A stretch of DNA of 64,000 nt from Rapana venosa (taxonomy: Eukaryota; Mollusca; Gastropoda; Neogastropoda; Muricidae), in the NCBI GenBank assembly GCA_028751875.1, contig CM054155.1, positions 3,117,717-3,181,716 of the forward strand, given 5' to 3'. A program made the position numbers and the translations under genes. This document shows, piece by piece, positions 32,118 through 41,800 of this stretch; position 1 is the stretch's first letter, and each line of letters opens with the position of its first letter. Below the pieces are notes generated by a model. It was given only the letters and a program-made list of their open reading frames with translations. It ran no database searches and had not been told where the DNA came from.

Positions 32118-32118
32118 A
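31817..32118. repeat. (GT)n, poly(G) and (CA)n
   Basis: (GT)n at 31818-31875, GT/GC at 31888-31908, G-run at 31976-31991, (CA)n at 32078-32115. Confidence 0.95.
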
Positions 32119-32544
32119 GCAAATGTTGCAGGAGTTAAAACCTTTTTATTTCAGTCACCTGCCAAATCGCCTTATTTTTCTCCCCCTCCTCCCTCACCCG
32201 AATTTAGCACGAAAAAAGATCGTGATTTTTTTCTTGGTTGTCTTTTGTTTTGGGGTTTTAAGTTTTGGGGGCTTTTGTGTTTGTGCGATTTGGTACAGTG
32301 TAAAATATTGATGGCTTTTTAAAAACTTTTCTTCCAATTGTCATCCGACCGAAGACGTTCCTGTTTGTCTGTCTGTTGGTTTGCTTGTTAATCGATTGAT
32401 TTGTTGCTCGGTTAGTTTGAAAGAATTACATCTGAAATTTTCTTCCACCTGTTACTGAAGATGTTTTCGTGTGTTTGTTTTTAAACATTACTTTATTGTT
32501 GAAAACTGTCTGAGTTTTCGTCGTTTTTGTTTGTTTTGCTTTTT
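32119..32544. other. T-rich sequence, nothing recognised
   Basis: T/G-rich with no conserved motif seen. Confidence 0.6.
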
Positions 32545-32650
32545 TCCGCTCAGCTACAACTTCGAGGTTCGCCAGCAGTGAGATGTTGCGTCTACAACCG
32601 TTTTCCCCACCACCATCAATAAAGGTAGCTGCAATCTGACTTCGGGGACA
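32545..32650 (+). mobile_element. Dispersed repeat I, copy 1
   Basis: GAGGTTCGCCAGCAGTGAGA...CAACCGTTTTCCCCACCACC...AAGGTAGCTGCAATCTGACT. It matches 40300-40400, where the same unit leads into an inverted SINE H, so it is probably part of a retroposon. Confidence 0.6.
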
Positions 32651-32876
32651 ATAACGTTGTTTAGGAGAGGTCAGTTTCCTTTCTTCCTTTTGTTTCTTTT
32701 CTTTATTGGTCTACTTTTTCCTCACGGCAGCATTTTCAGTTGGATGAGGAGAGGGGTGAATTTTGTTGTTGTTTCGTTTTCTTTCCTGTTTGTGTTGTTG
32801 TTAGTAGTTATAGGACTCATTTTTACAAAATTGCCTAGCCGCTTTTTCCCAGGAAGGGGTAGGGGAATGTAATTCT
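32651..32876. other. T-rich sequence
   Basis: Pyrimidine-rich, no feature. Confidence 0.6.
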
Positions 32877-33202
32877 CTGTCTGTCTGTCTGTCGATGTGT
32901 GTGTGTATCTCTCTGTGTCTCCCTCCCTCCCTCCTCTCTCTCTCTCTTGCCCCCTCCCCCCCCCCCCCCCTCTCTCTCTCTCTGCCCCCCCCCCCCCCCC
33001 CTCTCTCTCTCTCTGTGGCCATCAGAGAAACAAGCGAGGGAGGGCTGGCGCCAGACAGTCAACACGGAGCATGGTGTGATGGACCACAAGTGATTGCAGC
33101 AGCACGGTCCTCGGGGATGCAGGCATAGCAAGCAGGTCAGCCAGGCTGCTCGTGTCTCTTTCTTTCTTTCGTTCTTTCTTTCTTTCTTTCTTTCTTTCGT
33201 TC
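32877..33202. repeat. (GTCT)n, (CT)n/poly(C) blocks and (TTTC)n
   Basis: GTCT units 32878-32893. CT and C-runs to 33015 (two runs of 14-15 C). TTTC units at 33158-33198. Between them (33016-33155) is a GC-balanced unique stretch with no gene seen. Confidence 0.9.
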
Positions 33203-33427
33203 TCTGCAGCGTTTGTTTGAAGCAGATAGGGAGGAGGGGGTGGGGGGTGACTCCTGTCCTCTTCTCTTACGTAGGGTGGACTAGCCTACACCACGCAGCC
33301 TGTGTCTGACCAAGGTGTGCGGACAGCACTGAAGCAAAGCCTGTTATATAAACTCTACTGGTACACGCTATCTCCTGTTTTGCCCACCGTTAAACCAAAG
33401 CCTTGCAGTACGTATGCAACAAAAAGA
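33203..33427. other. Unique sequence, nothing recognised
   Basis: GC-balanced, no feature. Confidence 0.5.
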
Positions 33428-33929
33428 AAGTGCGATTCAGATTCAGGATATTTTATTGCCATTTAAGTCATGTAGACTTATTTGACACAACAAAAACATC
33501 AATTATGATTATCTAGTTTGGCTAAAAGTGATGTACACTAAAAACTTGTTGCATTCTACTTCTCTTTTTCTCTTTTTTCAAAACACTCATACAAATATCT
33601 GATGATATCTGCTTGATATATATCAACTGTGATTATGTCACTTAATTTATGTACACAGTTTTTGCGTTCTTTGTCTTTGGTTTTGATTTTTAATAAATTA
33701 TTTCTGAGTTCATCATATAAAATACATTCATCGAGTAAAATGAAATTCATCATCTATTTTGTTACAGTATCTACATTTTCTGTCCTCTCTGGATATATTT
33801 TGGTGCCTCCCTTTTTCTATCATTAAATTGTGACAGCTTGTGCGAAATTTACAATACGTCTTCTTATGGGTTTTGTTTTCATAGTTTATTAATTATGGTT
33901 CCAGTCTTTGGTAGCATAATCATAAAATG

Positions 33930-33930
<1 letters not shown>
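33428..33930 (-). mobile_element. LINE A remnant, ORF2 C-terminus and 3' end
   Basis: Minus strand, from a truncation next to (GT)n at 33932: LINYENKTHKKTYCKFRTSC, then IEKGRHQ. A zinc-knuckle region and IITVDIYQADIIRYLYECFE (33556-33753 frame) follow, then a 3' UTR ending AATAAAATATCCTGAATCTG. Frameshifts split the knuckle region. It aligns base for base with the copy at 55.7-57.2 kb and shows that copy's uninterrupted junction at GACGTATTG, which proves the nested insertion there. The ORF2 C-terminus of such LINEs probably binds nucleic acid next to the reverse transcriptase. Confidence 0.8.
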
Positions 33931-33931
<1 letters not shown>

Positions 33932-33990
<59 letters not shown>

Positions 33991-34075
33991 CAATTCAAAA
34001 GTTATAGTTATATTTATGTTTAAGTTATATTATATATATAGTTATATTTATAGTTATAATCGAAAGTTATAGTGT
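33932..34075. repeat. (GT)n and TATAGTTA-type repeats
   Basis: (GT)n at 33932-33989, then degenerate GTTATAGTTATA units to about 34072. Confidence 0.9.
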
Positions 34076-34392
34076 GCCAAGAGCATATCATGAACAATTT
34101 GAAAAGCTCTATACACATAAAACATTTTGTTGGTGGTGTTGGGGATTTTTGTTATTGCTGGGGTGGGGGGTTGTTTTGGGTTTATCTATTTGTTTGCTTG
34201 TTTTCTTTACATTATAATTCCAATCTTGCGATTTGCTTTGAACCAGTTTTTCTCTAACTCAACAACAACAATATAATAATAACAACAATAATAACAATAA
34301 TAAACAGCTATGTGACATGTTATGCCCTTTGGTTTACCCATACATGCCTGAACAAAGGTAAATAAAACCAACAGGAATACTTGATCCCTCTC
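34076..34392. other. Unique sequence with (AAC/AAT)n
   Basis: AAC/AAT-rich stretch at 34260-34305. No gene seen. Confidence 0.6.
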
Positions 34393-34830
34393 ATGTGGAT
34401 CCATGGTCTAGAGGTAACGCACCTGTCTAGAAAGCGAAAAGTCCGGGTCGGAAGTGTGCGGTGGTTTGGGAATGGGAAACTTTTCCCCCATCCATCAGAC
34501 CATGTGTGGTGGTCTGGGCGCTAGTCTTTTGGATGATACGATAAACCGAGGTCCCATGTGTTGACATAATTATTTAGCGCACGTAAAGAACCCATAGCAA
34601 CAAGAGAGTTGTCCCTGGCAAAATTATGTAGAAAAAGCCACTCTTATAGGGAAACAAATACTGTTGCAAACAGGAAAAGAAAAAAAGGGTGGCGCTGCTC
34701 TTGTGGCGACACGCTCTCCCCGGGGAGAGAATCCCGAATTTCACGCAAAGAAATCTGCTGTGAGTTAAAGTGGTATGAAATAATGAAATCAATGGAATAA
34801 ATGAAAATAAATCGACTATCATTGCATACG
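34393..34830 (+). mobile_element. SINE family F, near full length
   Basis: Best copy of the family. The head has A-box-like TGGTCTAGAGGTAACGC (34414-34430) and a degraded B-box region GTCCGGGTCGGAAG. The core includes GGCGCTAGTCTTTTGGATGA and CGATAAACCGAGGTCCCATG. Then AAAGAACCCATAGCAACAAG, GTCCCTGGCAAAATTATGTA, AAAGCCACTC, a GGTGGCGCTGC box, the CTCTCCCCGGGGAGAG palindrome, and an AT-rich end. The GGATGA-GACGATAAACCGAGG core is shared with SINE H and, from memory, resembles the deeply conserved metazoan SINE core called Nin-DC; this is unverified. It depends on a partner LINE. Confidence 0.8.
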
Positions 34831-35040
34831 CTTCCTGTGGTATTCTGACATTGTCCATTGCTGTCAATTCCAGCCAGTAACGAAGGCCTCTATTCGCCGA
34901 AGTGTATACTGTTAAGGTATCCATCAGTTTGCTTTTTTTCACATATCAGAACATTGGCAGTCTATTTTACAACAAACTCCCTTTTTAAAAACTGGAGACA
35001 CGTCTCCTTGTTCAGGGTGTTGTGCCGCAATGTCTAACCC
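34831..35040. other. Short unique stretch
   Basis: Nothing recognised. Confidence 0.6.
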
Positions 35041-35064
35041 TGCCTGCCTGCCTGCCTGCCTGCC
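35041..35064. repeat. (TGCC)n, six units
   Basis: Perfect tetranucleotide run. Confidence 0.95.
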
Positions 35065-35099
35065 CAGAGCTCCGCGGCGCTACAGCGGGCTGCACTGGC

Positions 35100-35695
35100 C
35101 ATCTCCCTCCCCGTGGGGAGGCCGCCAGCCTGTCAGCGTAGATAGCATCCCCACCCTCTGGAAATTCTGTGCTAGGAATTTCCTCTTTTTTACCCCTCTC
35201 TTTGTTTCTGCCTTATTCTTTTTTCTTCTTGTCACCTCCTTCTGGTCTATTTTCTTCCTTCTTGGTGTCCATTCTCCTGCCTTTTTTTTCTAGGCAGAAT
35301 GACTTGACTTATGCCTCTTGGTTCCTTGGGGAACATAGGGCTGCAACAACACCCTCCAACGAACTCGGTTTTGGGAGATCCTCTTCAGCTCGGCCCATGT
35401 CATTCCGGCTGCCTTCGTTTCTTCGTCAACACTTCTGCGCCAGGTCTGCTTTGGTCGACCAACTTTCCTCTTCCCTTGTGGATTCCAGTCAAGGGCCTGT
35501 CTGGTGACATTTGACGCAGGCTTGCGGAGTGTCTAGGCAGATTCAAATGATGACAATTCTCTCCCATGCTAAAGTGAGATGCGCTGGGCCTGACTTGTCA
35601 GGCGCTTAAAGGCAGCGCAAAGCATTGTCGCTCATATGACAGACAACAATAGCAACTGTCTGAGCGTTCGACGACGACGAAGAAGAAGAAATAAA
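35100..35695 (+). mobile_element. Family E retroposon, copy 7, split by a LINE insertion
   Basis: Plus-strand copy. Left part 35100-35290 is the polypyrimidine half (GATAGCATCCCCACCCTCTG, GAAATTCTGTGCTAGGAATT, CTCTCTTTGTTTCTGCCTTA). Right part 35544-35695 has the hairpin (GCGCTGGGCCTGACTTGTCA...GCAGCGC), AGCGTTCGACGACGACGAAG and a GAA tail. Between them lies a 232-bp LINE fragment with an 11-bp target duplication. Read without the insertion it matches the other full copies. Confidence 0.82.
35290..35543 (-). mobile_element. RTE-like LINE 3' fragment inserted into family E
   Basis: Insert 35301-35532 is flanked by CTAGGCAGAAT (35290-35300) and CTAGGCAGATT (35533-35543), an 11-bp duplication with one mismatch. 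On the minus strand it encodes the end of a LINE protein: LRKPASNVTRQALDW, GKRKVGRPKQTWRRSVDEET, MTWAELKRISQNRVRWRVLL, ending KRHKSS. The GRPK.TWRR...W......R..WR signature is the C-terminal tail of RTE-type and related LINE ORF2s. The nucleotide end AAGTCAAGTC suggests a pentamer tail. Severe 5' truncation leaves only about 75 codons, so it is dead on arrival. Confidence 0.85.
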
Positions 35696-36095
35696 CCAGA
35701 TTGTAGGTATTCAAAGTACAGAGCTGGCTGAGTTTTCTCATGATGCATTCCACAGCGTATGTAACTTTGCTCACAAGGTCATTACATGCTCGCGCAAAAC
35801 GGAGTTTTGTGGAGAAAAATACACATAGATGCCTCTACACATTAACGACAGGCATTGTCGCATATTTTTATAAAAAAAACCCACAACAACAACAACACTT
35901 TTTTCTTGCAGCTAAGCGACCCCTTTTCCTAAACAGTGTTAAATGGCTTTTATCTGAGTTTGCCAGCAAATCGAAAAAGTGATGCTGGTTTGTGTAATAG
36001 TGTTTGTAATCCGACAACTGTTTTAGCTAGTCCTGTAAACCAATGTTGTCTACTGATAACAAAGTTAAAAGCTCAAAGCAATGGACTGTAAACAA
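35696..36095. other. Unique sequence, no gene recognised
   Basis: Plus-strand frame 35740-35982 has no recognised domain. CAA run near 35885. Confidence 0.55.
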
Positions 36096-36161
36096 TGCAC
36101 TATGTTGAGAGGGGGGAGAGAGAGGGGGGGAGAGAGAGGGGGGAAACAGAGAAAGAAAGAA

Positions 36162-36227
<66 letters not shown>

Positions 36228-36260
36228 GGAGATGGGATAGAGAGAGAGAGAGGTGGGGAG
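36096..36260. repeat. (GA)n with GGGG and GAAA variants
   Basis: Polypurine tract of about 165 bases. Confidence 0.95.
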
Positions 36261-36395
36261 AGACAGTGGGGAGGAGGGGGGCTATGAAGAACCTTATTCC
36301 TCCCTCCCTATCCTGCGGCTCCTTTGTGTGCCAGTTGTGTCAGGTCACAACAACCAAGCGGGAGAAGGATTTAACAAATCTGCACCTCTCTCTAC
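36261..36395. other. Short GC-balanced stretch
   Basis: Unique sequence. The overlapping plus-strand frames (36095-36466) are driven by the neighbouring repeats. Confidence 0.5.
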
Positions 36396-36422
36396 CCCCC
36401 CCCCCCCCCCCCCCCCGCCCCG

Positions 36423-36455
<33 letters not shown>
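36396..36455. repeat. poly(C) and (CA)n
   Basis: C-run of about 21 bases then about 14 CA units. Confidence 0.97.
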
Positions 36456-36456
<1 letters not shown>

Positions 36457-36779
36457 ACGCTGTTAATTGCGAGCTAGGTGGGTTGCAAGAGAAAAGAAAA
36501 GGTACCACCCACATTTTCTGCCTTCTCCAGAAATAGGTAGGGCATAAAAGGCAAGGGGAGGGATGGGGGAGGGGGTAAAAAAGAAGAAGAAAGGACCCCC
36601 CCCCCCCCTCTGCCAAAACAAAGCAAAAAACCAAGAAGGAAAAAAAAGGGGGGGGGGGGGGGTAAAAGAAAAATAGGAAAAAAACCCACACAACTTAACA
36701 AAACAAAAGTAACACAGTGACATTGAGAGAGAAACGATTGAATTTATTCTTGCCAAACTTGTTTCCAAACTTGAAGCGT
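36456..36779. other. A-rich stretch with C and G runs
   Basis: C-run at 36596-36608 and G-run at 36648-36662 in A-rich DNA. Minus-strand phenylalanine-rich frames are compositional. Confidence 0.7.
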
Positions 36780-37381
36780 TCTCTTGTCTCCTCCCCTCCC
36801 TCCCTCCCTCCTGCCGTTCTATTCCTGGCGGTGGCCATTGTTGACGTGAAAATCCATCTTTAAATGGGAGAGAACTGTAACATTAATTGAAAAGTAATCC
36901 TGAGTGATTGCCCGTGTAAGTGATTCGCTCACTCAGGCGCGTGCGTAAGCACACATGCAAGCGCGTTTTCCAAAAAAGAAAAAGTAATCAACCTAAAAAT
37001 AAATCCTTGCCTATTTGTTAGCTTTTGGGGTTGTTTTTTCCTTTGAAGTTGCTTGCTAACATTTTTATAACTACACCCCTCTTCCCCACCCCCACGGCCT
37101 AAAAAAAGAAGAAGTGTAATGCAGGGGTGTTTGTTGAATTAAGAGTAGGCACTTTTACGATCCTCCTCCGCCCCTTCATGTATACAGACATGCAGAAGAT
37201 CAACTATGCATGTTGAAAATTCCCTAATTCGTGTCAACGTTTGATGAGTTAGTGACACAAACATACCCAGCATGGACACTGTGATCTGGAGGGGGATGGG
37301 CTCCACCTTGTTCAAATTTGCTTAGGAGTTACAGCCTGGAATAAAATCAAAGCATTGTCCCAAAGACTCTTTAAGGAGAGT

Positions 37382-37382
<1 letters not shown>
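36780..37382. other. Unique sequence, partly GC-balanced
   Basis: TCCC run at 36793-36812. The stretch 36813-36960 (GGTGGCCATTGTTGACGTGA and following) is unique, with CpGs and ATTA cores, and is a weak candidate for conserved non-coding DNA. Confidence 0.35.
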
Positions 37383-37451
<69 letters not shown>

Positions 37452-37454
37452 AGA
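37383..37454. repeat. (GA)n microsatellite
   Basis: About 36 GA units with one GGAG slip. Confidence 0.98.
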
Positions 37455-37950
37455 TTCGCAGCAAAATACCAGGAAAAGCTAAGAATTTTGTTACAATTAA
37501 AATAATGTTGAAAACGCATATTGTTGTGTTCGTATAACAAATAAACGCATTCTTACTACCTGCTGAATGACGGTTACTATCTGGCCACACCCCAAACAAC
37601 CAGCCTTTGTACTGCCTGTTTATTCCTGATGAATATTCTCTTAAAACAAAATCATCATGGGCAATAAAAGACAGAAACCCAAAACAAAAGAAAGCATAAA
37701 TTATGAAACAAAGTAGTGAAGCACTCATTCGTATCAGCTATTGCTTTAGTAAAGCATTCATTCGTATTGTTTTCAAACTGGTCATAATATCATCTCATTC
37801 TTTCATGTTGTTTTTAGGCTTTAGTGAGAGGTTAATTAGATTACTCCATTTTCGGTGATGAGACAGTAATTAGAGTTACTTTCATTAATTTGGTTTTTGC
37901 TTTTTTTGTGCTATGAAATTGCTTTTTGCAGTGCGAGCGTGCGCGCATGT
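37455..37950. other. AT-rich unique sequence
   Basis: No gene or repeat recognised. A 138-codon minus frame over 37312-37728 is driven by the adjacent (GA)n. Confidence 0.6.
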
Positions 37951-37951
37951 G

Positions 37952-37983
<32 letters not shown>
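37951..37983. repeat. (GT)n
   Basis: About 15 GT units next to a LINE 3' tail. Confidence 0.95.
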
Positions 37984-37985
<2 letters not shown>

Positions 37986-38050
37986 GTCAAGTCAATTTTT
38001 TAATTTATTTCGAGATGGTACATTGAATAAGCGATGAGAATTGTGTATTT
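37984..38050 (-). mobile_element. LINE 3' end with (GACTT)n tail
   Basis: On the minus strand: CGCTTATTCAATGTACCATC, TCGAAATAAATTAAAAAATT, GACTTGACTTCAC. It matches the 3' end of the element nested in LINE A at 56.7 kb. Confidence 0.7.
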
Positions 38051-38129
38051 TTCTGCATGCCTACAGATAACTGCAAGACAAAATCATCATTTTCATTACT
38101 ATTGCTATCATCAACCTCATCCTCATCCT

Positions 38130-38194
<65 letters not shown>

Positions 38195-38214
38195 ATAGTA
38201 GTAGTAGTAGCTGT
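38130..38214. repeat. (AGT)n trinucleotide array
   Basis: About 26 AGT units with one AAT. Confidence 0.97.
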
Positions 38215-38215
38215 A

Positions 38216-38302
38216 ATAATAATAATAAAAAAAATAATAATGTATGGAATTTATATAGCACTGAATCTTGTAAAGCAACAAATCAAAGCGCTCTAGTAGT
38301 AG
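38216..38302 (-). mobile_element. SINE/L2-like 3' tail (inverted)
   Basis: Reverse complement of the 3.94 kb tail: AATGTATGGAATTTATATAG, CACTGAATCTTGTAAAGCAA, CAAATCAAAGCGCT, preceded by AAT units. Confidence 0.75.
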
Positions 38303-38317
38303 TAGGAGGAGCATCAT

Positions 38318-38515
38318 TATCATCATCATCATCATCAGCAGCAGCAGCAGCAGCACACCAGCATCTTCTTCATTATTATTATTATTATCATTATTATCAT
38401 CATTTGATATCATCATCATCATCGTCGTCGTCGTCATTATTATTATTGTTGTTGCTCATGTTCTTTTTGTTATTATTGTCATTATCATTATTGCTGCCAC
38501 TATTACTGTTGTCAT
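38318..38515. repeat. Mosaic trinucleotides (ATC, GCA, ATT, GTC)
   Basis: Interrupted blocks of three-base units, similar in style to 19.9-20.2 kb. Confidence 0.9.
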
Positions 38516-38920
38516 CGCCCATGTGACCAGTAAGGCCACATTAGGGCTATCCCTCCATTTTCTTTAAATCTATGAAATGAAGAACACAAGTTCAGGAACA
38601 ATAATGGAACGTGTCTTGAAACAGGGAAAGTGCTGTAAAGCTGTGAACAGACTTTAAACACACAGCAACAACAACATCATCATAACAACAACAACAACAA
38701 CAACAATGAAGTAGGGGAAGAGGAGAGGAGGAGGAGGAAGATAACTCATCTTTACTATCAAGGATAGAAAACACAGACACCAGTCATGAAATGAGGCCGG
38801 TCATAATGATAGTAGCAATGATGAAGACAACAACGACAACAACAATACCAGAAGCATAAACAAACACAAAAAGACTGCTACCATTCTATTTGAACACTGA
38901 AATTTGCAAACTGCGAGAAT
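38516..38920. other. A-rich sequence, nothing recognised
   Basis: Contains an (AAC)n run near 38683-38706. No gene seen. Confidence 0.6.
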
Positions 38921-39031
38921 TCTGTGTGTGTGTGTGTGTGTATCTATTAGAGTTTTTTTCCCTCTCCAAATTTGGTCTTTTTACTTTTCAGTTTTTTGTT
39001 TGTTTGTTTGTTGGTTGGTTGGTTGGTTTGT

Positions 39032-39071
<40 letters not shown>

Positions 39072-39152
39072 TTTGTGCTATTTTTACAGAAATAATAGCC
39101 AGAGTTTATTTTCTATTCAAGTGTTCCGGCAAATTTAGTCTACGTTCTATGT

Positions 39153-39236
<84 letters not shown>
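38921..39236. repeat. (GT)n, GTTT/GGTT units and (TC)n
   Basis: (GT)n at 38923-38942 and 39030-39070, GTTTGTTGGTTGG units near 38997-39028, (CT)n at 39157-39236. The (CT)n run meets the LINE B remnant directly. Confidence 0.9.
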
Positions 39237-39238
<2 letters not shown>

Positions 39239-39808
39239 CACTCAAATATTTTAGGATGCTATTTGATTTAGATGCTAAGGGAAAGAAAACCTGGGCCACA
39301 CAAATACGCATTTGCTTTTTCAAATATGGCTTTGGATATGTCTGGTTAAATCAAGGTGCCGGAAATCTTAAAAGAGTTTATTGCTGCTTTTAGACAAAGA
39401 TTGATTGATTGTCTTTGGCAACGATGGAATTATCACAATCAAAGTAGTGATAGATTTATAACTTTGACAATCTATAAGTTAATACAGCGGTCAAAGCTAA
39501 TTTAAAGTTTGAAATGGATACGCATTTTAAGAGAATAATGACTAAATTCAGATTGGGTGTTTGTCAGATATAAATGTTCCTAAACTTAGATACAGAATGC
39601 AGGGTGAATCTGACATAACATGCTCTTTATGTAATGAAGCAACAGAAGATGAAGTACATTTTTGGGTCTAAATTTGCCCCGCCATGGATAACATTTGGCA
39701 AAAATATATCCCAGCAAAGTAATACCTGCCAGCCTAATGCATTTAGACTCTGCTTGCTCCTAACATGTAGTAATCCTAATATCCTAGAGGGGAGGAGGTT
39801 ATTATTAT

Positions 39809-39852
<44 letters not shown>

Positions 39853-39900
39853 TGGCAAAACGTATTCGATTGTTTAAAATAAAATAGGGGCCAGCAAGAA
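39237..39900 (+). mobile_element. LINE B remnant, ORF2 C-terminal part
   Basis: Broken plus-strand reading. It includes WATQIRICFFKYGFGYVWLN followed by QGAGN, then TCSLCNEATEDEVHFWV-type knuckle sequence (CSLCNEATEDEVHF, 39628-39670) and FRLCLLLTCSNP. Order and motifs match copies at 49.1-49.8 and 59.9-60.6 kb. In LINEs this region follows the reverse transcriptase. Several in-frame stops and a (TCA)n run at 39811-39851 show it is decayed. Confidence 0.75.
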
Positions 39901-40295
39901 GGTCGCAGACTCCTCAATACACTGAGCCTTGCTTCTGATGACGGTGGTATGGCCACACAATCAATGATCCAATATAACATTAATTTTTCAGCTGCAAGCT
40001 CATTTTCGCACATAAATGCTAGAGTACTAATAATACAAGCTTTACTTGTTGTACATTTCATGTATTGGCGTCACGTTGTTCTGAACGAAATAAAAACATT
40101 GTTAAACTAATAACATTATAACTTATTTCATCGATTCTCTGTATATGCAGATAGAAAATCAAAATCAGTGAACACTAAACTCAGATGCTGTCTGTTATAC
40201 AGATCGAGTTTGATTAATTGAAATAATGATGCAATACTATACTATTAGCTCCCCCTCTCCCTCTGTTTTGTGTTGTTTTGTTTTGTTTTGTGTTG
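39901..40295. other. AT-rich unique sequence, possible LINE B 3' UTR
   Basis: AATAAAAACATTG near 40090 could be a polyadenylation signal of the upstream LINE. Otherwise featureless. Confidence 0.4.
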
Positions 40296-40570
40296 TTTCT
40301 CGACTGAGCTCGAGGTTCACCAATGGTGAGGTGTTGGCGGATGCGACCGTTCCCCCCACCCCCATTTAGGTAGCCCCATTCCGACTGTCGGGGTGGTGTC
40401 TAAACACGACACCTGTGTGCAGGTGTTTTTGACATTTTGTCGTCCGTTCCTACCAGTACACTATGGCCTACTCTTCCAGAAGGCGGGAGGTATTTTTAAC
40501 GTGTGGGCAAGATGTTCTGCGTGCATTCGCACACGGGGCCTCGGTTTATAGTCTCATCTGAAGGGCTTTG
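40296..40570 (-). mobile_element. SINE H body (inverted) with repeat I
   Basis: Repeat I unit at 40300-40405 (GAGGTTCACCAATGGTGAGG, CGACCGTTCCCCCCACCCCC). It is followed by the inverted SINE H body at 40420-40565: TCGTCCGTTCCTACCAGTAC, TATGGCCTACTCTTCC, TTTTTAACGTGTGGGCAAGA, CACGGGGCCTCGGTTTATAG, TCTCATCTGAAGGGCTTTGA. The core shared with SINE F (CCGAGG...TATAGTCTCATC, inverted) is intact. Confidence 0.7.
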
Positions 40571-40740
40571 ACATTCAGTTCGTTTTTCTTGATTTTTTCG
40601 AATCTTTGACAAAAATCGCTAATATGAAGAGAATGAAGTTGTAATTGGTTACCTGCACTTGTTTTCCTCTCACTGTGTGTGGTGTGTGTGTGTGCGCTCG
40701 CGCGCGCGCACGCGCGTGCGTGCGTGTGTGTGTGTGTTGT
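40571..40740. repeat. (GT)n/(GC)n compound near 40676-40738
   Basis: GT units mixed with a CGCGCGCG core, a potential Z-DNA-forming stretch. The 100 bases before it are unique. Confidence 0.85.
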
Positions 40741-41446
40741 AATGAAAAAGAGAAAACAAGAACAAACTAAAACCAAGCAAAGAAACAAATAAACAAGCCC
40801 CCAAACCAAACCCGGTGTGCAAGGAATCAGAAAATAACCAACCAGCAGAACGACCAATGGGGCATTATCTTACTACAGAAAGTGAAGAATGATGTGTAGG
40901 TCAGCTGATGTCAGACAGACAAGTGAAAAGGAGAGTATAAGATGAGGAATTGTTGATGTAGTCCAATATCACTGAATCAATCTATACATAGAAGAAGCCT
41001 ATGAACTGTTAAAAACATGCAAGGGTTAATTCAAAAAGTTCTGGCTTCATTACTGGACACTGAGTGTATGGCTGTTTTGAGAAAAGAGGAAAACTGAAGC
41101 GGAATGGAAATGTTCTAAGTGTACATTTCAGTCACTTTGGATTAGCACACGGTTATAGAATTATGATTGTGTTGCTCTGTCAATAACTCTGCGTAGCTTT
41201 GATGACAATAAAATATTTTCAAAATTCTCTGAAAACCCAAGTTGTGTATACAGACAGGTTAGTTCTTATGGGAGGGTCAGAATAGAATTTTTCTCGATAT
41301 ATATATATATATATATATTAATGAAGGAAATAATATTTTGCTATTTCGTGTGGGTAAGTGCCGGCACATTATGGTTGAATAATATTTGTCAGATGACGAT
41401 TAAACATGTCATAATTAAAATAACTCATGCCAAACATTAAACACAA
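40741..41446. other. Unique sequence, possible LINE 3' UTR near 41.2 kb
   Basis: GATGACAATAAAATATTTTC at 41200 resembles the LINE A terminus (GGCAATAAAATATTCTGAAT) and may mark another decayed end. AT run at 41298-41319. No gene seen. Confidence 0.45.
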
Positions 41447-41589
41447 TGGATTAAGCGCTTTGATTTGTTTACTGTCCAAGATTCAGCGCTCTAAGAATTC
41501 CATTATTATTTATTATTATCATTATCATTATTACTATTATCATCATCATCATCATCATCATCATTCTTTTTCTTCTTCTCATCATCACC

Positions 41590-41621
<32 letters not shown>

Positions 41622-41660
41622 TATCATTGTTATTATTATTATTATCATAATTATAATTTG
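41447..41660 (+). mobile_element. SINE/L2-like 3' tail with long (ATT/ATC)n
   Basis: AAGCGCTTTGATTTGTTTAC, CAAGATTCAGCGCTCTAAGA, ATTCC, then ATT/ATC/TCA mixed trinucleotides to about 41655. The array appears to have grown from the retroposon tail. Confidence 0.7.
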
Positions 41661-41800
41661 TCATTACATGTTCTTTCCTATCACCATGACGATAGTAAGG
41701 TGGTAGTGAAGTGTCAGTAGAAGGTAGATGGCCTGTAAGCTGACCTATAGACTCTCAGTTGATTAAGGGGCGGTTTTTTCCCCCCACATAATTATAGTTA
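41661..41800. other. Short unique stretch
   Basis: Nothing recognised. Confidence 0.6.
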
